A DNA stretch of 5,086 bases from DAOUGC01 sp034429695. Lineage in GTDB: Bacteria > Chloroflexota > Anaerolineae > Anaerolineales > Anaerolineaceae. The position numbers and the translations under genes are program-made. Every line of letters begins with the position of its first letter. Position 1 is the first letter of the stretch. Location: assembly GCA_034429695.1 (NCBI GenBank), contig DAOUGC010000140.1:1-5086 (forward strand), written 5' to 3'. Positions 1 to 5,086 of this stretch are shown here, in pieces. Below the pieces are notes generated by a model, which had not been told where the DNA came from, searched no databases, and was given only the letters and a program-made list of their open reading frames with translations.

Positions 1-545
1 GCACCGGCAATCAGGATGCGCTCCAGCATTTGCTCGCGCACAGCCCGCCGCCCGCGTTCGATCAACTCGAAATTCTCAATCTCCATGTCAGCCCGATCCA
101 GGTGCAGGTTGTGCATGTCAATGGAAAATGCCAGACTGAAATACCACACCAACGCAGTGACGATGATCAGCAGGAAAAAGCCGGTGGTGAACACGCTTTC
201 CAGCACCGTGTTCCATGCGGCAAAATCCTGCGCGAAGCGCCCCGGCTGGTAGGCATACTGCACGGCTTTGAGGATCACGATCAGGAACACCCACTCAGAG
301 AAGTGATAGAGCCACCTGCCCCTGCCGCTCAACATGCGGCTGCGGTGATGGCTGTACTGCCCCTCCAGCGCCAGAAACCCGCACCACACCGGCAACAGGG
401 CTGCAGATGAACCCGGCATGAACCGCCCTGCCACCTGCGCCAGCGCCACGCCAACGCAGGTCATCATGATCACAAAGATCAACCGGCTGGCAGCCAGCGT
501 GCGCTCCTGGATATGGTTAAAGGAAATGAACGGGTCGTTGCGCAT
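1..545 (-). CDS. multi-pass membrane protein, N-terminal part (runs off window)
   Basis: The first 181 codons of an open frame that continues past position 1, so the C-terminus is missing. The ATG at 545-543 immediately follows the DUF58 stop, with GGAGG at 556-552 six nt before it. Four hydrophobic segments are visible: about 22-40 (LIFVIMMTCVGVALAQVAG), 45-61, 81-99 (WVFLIVILKAV) and 117-142 (FFLLIIVTALVWYF). A charged stretch, 143-176, follows. The start of another hydrophobic stretch (ILIAG) appears at the edge. MoxR-DUF58 pairs are often followed by membrane proteins with DUF4129 or transglutaminase-like domains; that would fit, but the diagnostic domain would lie beyond the window, so the family is not assigned. 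Read by hand from the reverse complement; no stop codon in frame. Confidence 0.85.
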   Translation of the reverse strand, partial: MRNDPFISFNHIQERTLAASRLIFVIMMTCVGVALAQVAGRFMPGSSAALLPVWCGFLALEGQYSHHRSRMLSGRGRWLYHFSEWVFLIVILKAVQYAYQPGRFAQDFAAWNTVLESVFTTGFFLLIIVTALVWYFSLAFSIDMHNLHLDRADMEIENFELIERGRRAVREQMLERILIAG

Positions 546-1733
546 CTACGGCCTCCAGCGCTCCAGATCCGTCTCGTTCCAAAAGGCATATACCGGGATG
601 CCGTAACGTTTGCCCCTGCGCTGGATCTCTTCCACACCGCTGGCTGTGCCGCACAGCATCAACGTCACGCTCACACCGGCGCGTTGCGCCTGAAAGAACT
701 CCTGAAACAGAGCTTCATCTGCCTGGCCTGTGATGGCCACCAGCGTGCTGCCCCAGTTGAGCTTGCCGCGCTGGGCAGCCAGGAAACCGGCAAACGGTTC
801 CACTTCACCCATTTGCACACGCGCCAGGCTCTCCAGAATGCGCATCAACTGCGCCCTGCCCTTGCGGGTGGAAATCTGCGCCGGTTTGCCGTCCCCACCC
901 TGCGGGTCCCGCCCGTTGACATACAACCCTGCGGGCTGCTTTGCACCGATCACCCAGTTGGCCAGTGAGGCAGCCGCCACCACCGCCAGTTCCGTGGCGT
1001 CAATGCGCTTCTTGAAATAATATTCCTCAACATTGAGGTTGAGGAATATGGCGGTTTCCAAGGCAATGGATGGTTCAAATACGCGCACCTGCAGCCGGCC
1101 TGTGGCCGCGGTGGATTTCCAGTCAATGCGCCGCATCGAATCGCCGGAGCGGTAATCACGTTTTCCCACCGGGCGCGCAGGGTCCTCGTACACCGGCTGG
1201 TTGGTGCGCAGACCACCCAGGGGAGAATGAGACGGCAAGCGCACGCCGCTCAGCGGGATGACGCGCGGGTAGACGGTAAAATGCTCCCCACCGGCCTCCT
1301 CACGCTGGTCGCGGGCAAACCCCAGCAGGTCGCCGCTGGTCAGGCTGAGCGGACCCACCGGGTAATATCCCCTGCGGCCCGCCGCCAGTTTGTATTCCAC
1401 CGTGGCGCGTCCGTGCGGCTCAACACTGACCACCTGCACAATCGAGCGGGCTGGCGAAATTTCCAGTGGCAGTTGCTCGTTAACACGCAACCAAACCACC
1501 GGCAGCCAGCTTTTATTTTCAATCTCCAGTCTGACCGGCACCTCCTCCATCGGAAAAGCCCGGCTCTGAAAGTGGCGCTTGAAACGCACCCCGCGAATGG
1601 CTCTGGCGCTCCACACCCTGCCCAAAATAAACGCCCCGCCCAGCATGTACAGCAGTTTAAACAAAAAATCCTGCCGGGTGATCGCGGCAGCCAGCAACAG
1701 TGCCAGGGTGAGGATCACGAAAATGGCTGTCAA
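546..1733 (-). CDS. DUF58 domain membrane protein
   Basis: A 395-residue membrane-anchored DUF58 protein, the usual partner of MoxR ATPases. Two hydrophobic helices span about residues 2-18 and 23-40. A beta-rich region follows (65-160), with RGYYPVGPLSLTSGDLLGF at 121-139. The DUF58 signature lies at 188-222 (PVGKRDYRSGDSMRRIDWK, then VRVFEPS). The C-terminal half (225-390) should be a von Willebrand A-like fold, but at the strand where a metal site would sit (228-234, AIFLNLN) no DxSxS is present, so metal binding there looks lost. The start is TTG at 1733, 7 nt after the moxR stop, with a partial GTGAG site; this is the least certain start in the operon, and a GTG at 1718 is an alternative. 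The stop at 546-548 directly abuts the next gene's ATG. Confidence 0.92.
   Translation of the reverse strand: MTAIFVILTLALLLAAAITRQDFLFKLLYMLGGAFILGRVWSARAIRGVRFKRHFQSRAFPMEEVPVRLEIENKSWLPVVWLRVNEQLPLEISPARSIVQVVSVEPHGRATVEYKLAAGRRGYYPVGPLSLTSGDLLGFARDQREEAGGEHFTVYPRVIPLSGVRLPSHSPLGGLRTNQPVYEDPARPVGKRDYRSGDSMRRIDWKSTAATGRLQVRVFEPSIALETAIFLNLNVEEYYFKKRIDATELAVVAAASLANWVIGAKQPAGLYVNGRDPQGGDGKPAQISTRKGRAQLMRILESLARVQMGEVEPFAGFLAAQRGKLNWGSTLVAITGQADEALFQEFFQAQRAGVSVTLMLCGTASGVEEIQRRGKRYGIPVYAFWNETDLERWRP
552..556 (-). promoter_or_regulatory. Shine-Dalgarno for the membrane protein, within the DUF58 gene end
   Basis: GGAGG on the minus strand lies 6 nt before the ATG at 545, inside the last codons of the DUF58 gene. 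It supports the reality of the truncated gene at the window edge and coupling of the two. Confidence 0.75.
1020..1049. repeat. perfect 12-bp inverted repeat inside the DUF58 gene
   Basis: ATATTCCTCAAC (1020-1031) and GTTGAGGAATAT (1038-1049) are perfect inverted copies around a 6-nt loop. In the mRNA they would form a 12-bp hairpin within codons about 229-238 of the DUF58 gene (IFLNLNVEEY). There is no U-run after it, so it is not a standard terminator. Its function, if any, is unknown. Confidence 0.7.
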
Positions 1734-1740
1734 GGGTGGC

Positions 1741-2697
1741 TCACGCCTGTGCCTGGGTGGAACCCAGTTCCAGCGGAGTGGTGCTGAGGATATCAGCCAG
1801 GATGCCAGCCGCCGTGTACCCGCGCAGGTCGGCCTCTGGCGATACCAGCAAACGGTGGGTGATCACAGCGGGCGCCAATAATTGGATATCATCGGGCAGC
1901 ACATGGTCGCGCCCGCGCATGGCAGCATAGGCCTGGGCCGCCTTGAAAAGCGCCAGGCTGGCGCGCGGGCTGGCTCCCAATGCCAGGTCGCGGTTTGAGC
2001 GCGTGGCATTCACCAGGCGGATGATGTAATCCTGCAGGCTCTCCTCCACGTGCACATCCCAGACTTCCCGCTGGTGACGTTGCAGCTCTGCCCCATCCAC
2101 CACAGCGCGAAGGTTCAACACAGGGTGTTCGCGGCTCAGGTGGGTCAGCAGTTTGCGTTCATCCACTGGTTGTGGATACCCCATCGAAAGCCGCATGAAG
2201 AAGCGGTCCAATTGCGCCTCGGGCAGCGGGAAGGTGCCTTCATACTCAATCGGGTTCTGGGTGGCGATCACCATGAACGGGCGCGGCAACGGGTGGGTCA
2301 CGCCGTCCACACTGACCTGTTGCTCCTGCATGGCTTCCAGCAGTGCCGATTGCGTTCGCGGGGTGGCGCGGTTGATTTCATCCACCAGCAGCACATTGAC
2401 AAACGCCGGACCTTGCCTGAATTCAAAGTTGCCGGCCTGCTGGTTGAAGACGTTTACGCCGGTCACATCATTTGGCAACAGATCAGGGGTGCATTGCAGG
2501 CGTTTGAAGGTTCCACCCATGCTGGCTGCCAGCGAGCGCGCCAGCATGGTCTTGCCAACCCCCGGCACATCCTCCACCAGCACGTGGCCCTCACACAGCA
2601 GCGCCACCATCAGCAGATCAATAGCCCCGCGTTTGCCAACAATGACACTTTCAATGTTATCCGCAATTTTCGTGATGAAATTCCCCAACTCCGCCAT
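1741..2697 (-). CDS. MoxR-family AAA+ ATPase
   Basis: A 318-residue soluble ATPase of the MoxR family, members of which use ATP to remodel or activate partner proteins, often vWA or DUF58 proteins encoded next door. Visible motifs in order: Walker A DVPGVGKT (43-50), Walker B LLVDEIN (103-109), the family segment RTQSALLEAMQEQQVSVDG (114-132), sensor 1 ATQNP (145-149) with EYEGTFPLPEAQLDRF (151-166) carrying the likely arginine finger, sensor 2 GASPRAS (241-247), and the C-terminal lid VLPDDIQLLAPAVITHR. Length is normal for the family and all ATPase motifs are intact. An ATG at 2709 lies four codons upstream without a ribosome site; the ATG at 2697 follows GGGAG by 5 nt and is preferred. It is followed after 7 nt by the DUF58 gene, the classic MoxR-DUF58 pair. 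Confidence 0.95.
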   Translation of the reverse strand: MAELGNFITKIADNIESVIVGKRGAIDLLMVALLCEGHVLVEDVPGVGKTMLARSLAASMGGTFKRLQCTPDLLPNDVTGVNVFNQQAGNFEFRQGPAFVNVLLVDEINRATPRTQSALLEAMQEQQVSVDGVTHPLPRPFMVIATQNPIEYEGTFPLPEAQLDRFFMRLSMGYPQPVDERKLLTHLSREHPVLNLRAVVDGAELQRHQREVWDVHVEESLQDYIIRLVNATRSNRDLALGASPRASLALFKAAQAYAAMRGRDHVLPDDIQLLAPAVITHRLLVSPEADLRGYTAAGILADILSTTPLELGSTQAQA

Positions 2698-2702
2698 GCT
2701 CG

Positions 2703-2707
2703 CTCCC
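2703..2707 (-). promoter_or_regulatory. Shine-Dalgarno site fixing the moxR start
   Basis: GGGAG on the minus strand lies 5 nt before the ATG at 2697. The upstream ATG at 2709 has no such site and overlaps this one, so 2697 is preferred. Confidence 0.65.
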
Positions 2708-2717
2708 ATTTTGTGCG

Positions 2718-3005
2718 TTATATAGAAAGCTGCCCCACCACCTGCACGTCCACCGGTATGCCTTCCACTTCGGGCGGAATGCGGTCCTCGGGGGCAAGGT
2801 CATCCTCAACGATTTTTTCTTCCACCATCACCACCAGCGCCACAATATTGGTCCACTCCCCTTGACGCTGGCGAAAACCCACCCCAAGACCAACCACGTG
2901 CGCCTTGGCAAGAAAATATTCCTGATAAGCCTGTTTCACCTGCATGGCGCGCTGGATCTGCGCCTCAAGATCCTCGTGATCCTCATGATGTTTTTTTGCG
3001 CTCAT
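2718..3005 (-). CDS. small stand-alone paralogue of the protease N-terminal domain
   Basis: A 95-residue soluble acidic protein. Residues 22-93 align without gaps to residues 9-80 of the upstream protease, with 26 of 72 identical by hand count. Shared landmarks are QVK-x-x-Y-x-E, AK-x-x-V-x-G-x-G-x-G, R-(I/V)-P-P and G-(I/V)-P-x-D-V. It has no catalytic domain. Residues 4-14 are a charged tail rich in His, Asp and Glu (KKHHEDHEDLE) that the protease lacks. The ATG at 3005 is preferred over an in-frame TTG at 3023: a full GGAGGTGA site (3017-3010) lies before it, and it overlaps the protease stop by 4 nt (ATGA). It probably arose by domain duplication. An inhibitor, folding chaperone or adaptor for the protease would fit, but no function is shown. 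It lies 20 nt before moxR. Confidence 0.85.
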   Translation of the reverse strand: MSAKKHHEDHEDLEAQIQRAMQVKQAYQEYFLAKAHVVGLGVGFRQRQGEWTNIVALVVMVEEKIVEDDLAPEDRIPPEVEGIPVDVQVVGQLSI

Positions 3006-4012
3006 AAGTTCACCTCCAGACAATCCAGCACTGATTGAATGGGATTGTACAGAGTTACCGAGTCAGACCCGGCAAACAGCAGACCCACCGCCCGGGCCGG
3101 GTTGCCGGTGACCAGCAACGATCCCGAATCGCCGGATTGTGACATGGGTGTGGTGACAATTTGATGCTCAAACCGCGCCGTGCGTCCCAGGCTGTAATTC
3201 ACCACTACGGTCAGGTCCACCACCGTGATTCGCCCCAGCGTGAGGCCCGTGGTACGCCCTGATTTTCGCACCTCCATGCCCAGACCTGCCACCGCCACAC
3301 CGTTCAGTGCGCCCACCTCAAGAATCTCCTCGAGAATGAAATCATCCTGCAAGGGGCGGGCCACTGCTGCATCCACTACATTATATTGTGGCGGGAGAGG
3401 CGGTTCCAGTTTCTCCAACCAGCGGTTTATGCGCAGCAGGCGCGCCAGGCTCACCTGGAAACGCACCCAGGCGCTTTGCTTTACTCCGGGAGGAGCATCG
3501 CCCACCCAGTGCAGCGGGCAAAAACGGGCCAGGATCGCCAGGGTATCTTCGCCCACATCCCCCCCACTCGCGGCTCCCGGCTGCAAAATGGGATCGCCGA
3601 CCCCTGCGGCATTTTCATTGGCAAGTACGTGATTGTTGGACAGGATCAAACGCGTGCCCAGGGCGCGGTCGCGTACCACACAGCCAAAAGTGCCCGCTGT
3701 GATGCGGTGATGCGCCAGACTGATCCCCGGCGCGGCGGGTCGCCAGCGCGCCGAACGATCCAGCATGGCATACACCTCGCCGGTTTCATACACATCGGTT
3801 GGCACTCCGTTGATCATCGGCGGCACGCGTTCGCCATTGGAAAGCTCACTGTCCGGCTGTTTGTGAGTCACCAGAGCGACCACAGAGACCTCGCCTGTCT
3901 CGCGCCCTTCACTGACTTTTAAACCCGTGCCCACTCCGATTACATTGGGTTTGGCCATCAGGTCTTCTTCGTATTCGCGTTTTACCTGCAACACATCCAC
4001 AAATTCTGCCAT
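3002..4012 (-). CDS. trypsin-fold serine protease with N-terminal prodomain-like region
   Basis: A 336-residue protein without a signal peptide, so probably cytoplasmic. Residues 1-82 form a small domain (QVKREYEEDLMAKPNVIGVG, then ERVPPMINGVPTDVYETG). Residues 100-330 look like a chymotrypsin/trypsin fold. The likely triad is His128 in ILSNNHVLA, Asp214 in NVVDAAVA and Ser296 in SQSGDSGSLL. SGRTTG at 251-256 and LFAGS at 312-316 are typical of bacterial trypsin-like proteins resembling plant Nal1. About 45 residues (165-210, with FQVSLARLLRINRWLEKL) are inserted between the His and Asp motifs and may form an extra helix. The ATG at 4012 is chosen over a GTG at 4033 because GGAGG lies 6 nt before it. 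The stop overlaps the next start as ATGA, so the two are probably translationally coupled. Activity and substrate are inferred; a peptide-binding non-protease role remains possible. Confidence 0.85.
   Translation of the reverse strand: MAEFVDVLQVKREYEEDLMAKPNVIGVGTGLKVSEGRETGEVSVVALVTHKQPDSELSNGERVPPMINGVPTDVYETGEVYAMLDRSARWRPAAPGISLAHHRITAGTFGCVVRDRALGTRLILSNNHVLANENAAGVGDPILQPGAASGGDVGEDTLAILARFCPLHWVGDAPPGVKQSAWVRFQVSLARLLRINRWLEKLEPPLPPQYNVVDAAVARPLQDDFILEEILEVGALNGVAVAGLGMEVRKSGRTTGLTLGRITVVDLTVVVNYSLGRTARFEHQIVTTPMSQSGDSGSLLVTGNPARAVGLLFAGSDSVTLYNPIQSVLDCLEVNL
3010..3017 (-). promoter_or_regulatory. strong Shine-Dalgarno inside the end of the protease gene
   Basis: GGAGGTGA on the minus strand matches the 16S rRNA tail over 8 bases and lies within the last codons of the protease gene. 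It precedes the small gene's ATG at 3005, with 7 nt between GGAGG and the ATG. It decides the start of the small gene and suggests efficient, possibly higher, translation of the stand-alone domain relative to the protease. Confidence 0.8.
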
Positions 4013-4018
4013 GCTACC

Positions 4019-4023
4019 CCTCC
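4019..4023 (-). promoter_or_regulatory. Shine-Dalgarno site fixing the protease start
   Basis: GGAGG on the minus strand lies 6 nt before the ATG at 4012 and downstream of the alternative GTG at 4033. This makes 4012 the likely start of the protease. Confidence 0.75.
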
Positions 4024-4045
4024 GGCAACCCACCCTGGTGTGGAT

Positions 4046-4984
4046 TTACTCCACGGACAATTCCAACACCCGGCGCAAATCCTCGTCTTTGCACTCCAGC
4101 ATCCCCACCGGCGGCAGACGTTGCAACAACAGCCGCCAGTTGGGGTTCATCCTGAATACCCGCGCAAAGATCGGCAACGCTTCTTCAATGCGCCCCAGTT
4201 GCAGCAGGGTAACCGCGTGCCAGAACGGCATTTCATCCGTTTCCGGGGCAAGTTGCTCAGCGCCGCTGTATGCCGTCAGTGCTTGTTCAATTTCATCCCG
4301 GCCCAGATGTGCATCCCCCTGGTTCATCAGCTCGTAAGAACGATGCAGGCGCAGCAGGCGTTTCATTTCCTCCACCGGTGCAGGGTGATCCTCAACCCGC
4401 AGGTCCACCGGGTGATTTTCCCAGGCTTTTCCCGGCTTGCCAGACGAAACAACCAGTGCAGCGCTTTGCTGCCCGCGCACGTCACCCCCGGCAGCCTGGG
4501 CGGCTTCCAGCGCAGCCACCAGCCGTTCGGCAAGCGGGCGGCCTGTGGATGCAGTGAAACCATCTGCCATGGCTTCCGGCACGCCAGGATTGAGCATCAT
4601 GTTGGCCTGTGCACTGAAATTTTTACCGGTCACATGACCGGCATGTGCCATGCAGCGTTTGCCGGTATGCGCGGCTGGCCCCCCGCTGGCGTCAATCATC
4701 GCCACCTGACGCAGTTCTGCCAGGTCATCAGTGGAGAGCAGCGCATCCAGCGCGCGGCTTGCGTTCACCCCGGCACGCAACAGATCCAACCCAAGCGGGC
4801 CATAGCTCACTTCAGCCATGGCCTGGGTGGCAACCGCGCCAACACCTGGCTCGGCCCACACCACCAGCGCCCCCACCGAAAACCAGTGGGATTGCACCGC
4901 CCCACCAAACTCACCCGTGTCGGGGTCATGGGCAATAATGGAATAGGTGTGGAACAATGGAAAGCGTTGAATGAATTGGGTCAT
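4046..4984 (-). CDS. DUF1028 (Ntn-hydrolase-like) protein with C-terminal TPR-like tail
   Basis: A 312-residue soluble protein with no signal peptide or membrane segment. Residues 12-200 match the DUF1028 family, which is placed in the Ntn-hydrolase superfamily without a proven reaction: TYSIIAHDP-TGEFGGAVQS near the start, VATQAMAEVSYGPLGLDLL around 51-69, and the Cys/His region HTGKRCMAHAGHVTG at 106-120 followed by AQANMM. Residues 206-285 are helical and look like one or two TPR repeats (AYSGAEQLAP, then HAVTLLQLGRIEEALPIF). An in-frame ATG lies upstream at 5014, but the best -10 box (5021-5016) abuts it, so transcription would begin downstream of it. I therefore prefer the ATG at 4984, which has a weak GCAGG site before it. 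It is the first gene of the apparent operon, 33 nt ahead of the protease gene. The family call is firm; substrate and role are unknown. Confidence 0.9.
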   Translation of the reverse strand: MTQFIQRFPLFHTYSIIAHDPDTGEFGGAVQSHWFSVGALVVWAEPGVGAVATQAMAEVSYGPLGLDLLRAGVNASRALDALLSTDDLAELRQVAMIDASGGPAAHTGKRCMAHAGHVTGKNFSAQANMMLNPGVPEAMADGFTASTGRPLAERLVAALEAAQAAGGDVRGQQSAALVVSSGKPGKAWENHPVDLRVEDHPAPVEEMKRLLRLHRSYELMNQGDAHLGRDEIEQALTAYSGAEQLAPETDEMPFWHAVTLLQLGRIEEALPIFARVFRMNPNWRLLLQRLPPVGMLECKDEDLRRVLELSVE

Positions 4985-5015
4985 GTTCGCCTGCTTTGAA
5001 TGATCAATATTCATT

Positions 5016-5047
5016 ATTATATATCACTGATTGAATACCCGATTCAA
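5016..5047 (-). promoter_or_regulatory. putative sigma70-type promoter for the operon
   Basis: On the minus strand a TTGAAT box (5047-5042) is followed by TATATA at 5023-5018 (18-nt spacing) or a perfect TATAAT at 5021-5016 (20-nt spacing). The stretch is AT-rich, unlike the surrounding GC-rich DNA, and lies just upstream of the first gene. A start site near 5010 would give a leader of about 25 nt to the ATG at 4984. Spacing is not ideal, so this is a moderate call. Confidence 0.45.
5031..5047. promoter_or_regulatory. inverted repeat, possible operator overlapping the -35 box
   Basis: TTGAAT (5031-5036) and ATTCAA (5042-5047) are perfect inverted copies separated by ACCCG. One arm is the proposed -35 box, so a dimeric regulator bound here would be placed to block RNA polymerase. 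No known operator consensus is recognised. The arms are short (6 bp), so chance is possible. There is no T-run beside it, so it is not a terminator. Confidence 0.35.
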
Positions 5048-5086
5048 CCGGCACGGGTTTACTTTGTATTAACGAGTGGTGGATCA

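Noticed and set aside
2161..2177. ATCCAC-TGGTT-GTGGAT inverted repeat within moxR
   Set aside because: The 6-bp arms inside a coding region are expected by chance in 5 kb, and there is no adjacent T-run.
2050..2865. A 271-codon plus-strand open frame spanning moxR and the small gene
   Set aside because: It lies opposite two well-supported genes, crosses their boundary, and its translation has no domain-like pattern.
2991..2997. A-AAA-AAA slippery heptamer in codons 3-5 of the small gene, a possible frameshift site
   Set aside because: The normal frame gives a full-length protein homologous to the protease domain, and slippage this early would not yield a sensible fusion. Two adjacent Lys codons after Ala explain it.
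4626..4641. CCGGTCA-CA-TGACCGG inverted repeat
   Set aside because: The 7-bp arms with a 2-nt loop lie within the conserved AGHVTGK coding segment of the DUF1028 gene, so amino-acid constraint and GC-rich codons are a sufficient explanation.
4040..4999. A 319-codon plus-strand open frame antisense to the DUF1028 gene
   Set aside because: It mirrors a gene with clear family motifs, its product is rich in His, Pro, Arg and Gln without any recognisable domain, and it has no convincing ribosome site. Long antisense frames are common opposite GC-rich genes.
5048..5086. Possible upstream gene, terminator or tRNA at the right edge
   Set aside because: Only 39 bases remain; no GC stem with T-run, no cloverleaf and no supported reading frame can be seen.
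1..5086. Mobile elements, CRISPR array, tRNA/rRNA genes or riboswitches
   Set aside because: No transposase motifs, regularly spaced repeats, cloverleaf or long structured leader were found; the window is almost entirely coding on one strand.

Overview
The window is a GC-rich, tightly packed bacterial segment in which every supported gene lies on the minus strand. Reading in transcription order (high to low coordinates), six genes form what looks like one operon: a DUF1028 Ntn-hydrolase-type protein with a C-terminal helical tail; a trypsin-fold serine protease with a distinctive N-terminal domain; a 95-residue protein that is a free-standing copy of that N-terminal domain; a MoxR-type AAA+ ATPase; a DUF58 membrane protein; and the start of a multi-pass membrane protein that runs off the left edge. 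Gaps are 33, -4, 20, 7 and 0 nt, with no terminator visible between genes. Good Shine-Dalgarno sites support four of the starts.

Organism: no ribosomal RNA or clear taxonomic marker is present. The GC richness, the MoxR-DUF58-membrane protein order and the soluble Nal1-like trypsin protein would fit an environmental Chloroflexota (Anaerolineae-like) genome. This is a guess from gene content, not a demonstrated assignment.

Layout: 5015-5086 is the only intergenic stretch. It holds a likely promoter and a perfect 6-bp inverted repeat. 4984-4046 is the DUF1028 gene; 4012-3002 the protease; 3005-2718 the small paralogue, joined by an ATGA overlap; 2697-1741 moxR; 1733-546 DUF58; and 545-1 the truncated membrane protein.

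How they may work together: MoxR ATPases with DUF58/vWA-like partners are a known module thought to remodel or mature protein complexes at the membrane. What is unusual is the upstream half. A soluble protease with an intact His-Asp-Ser triad is translationally coupled to a stand-alone version of its own N-terminal domain (26 of 72 positions identical in a gap-free hand alignment). This suggests a protease with a dedicated inhibitor, chaperone or adaptor made in the same operon, possibly controlled by, or acting on, the MoxR/DUF58 machine. That functional reading is inference. The domain duplication, the triad and the overlap are directly visible.
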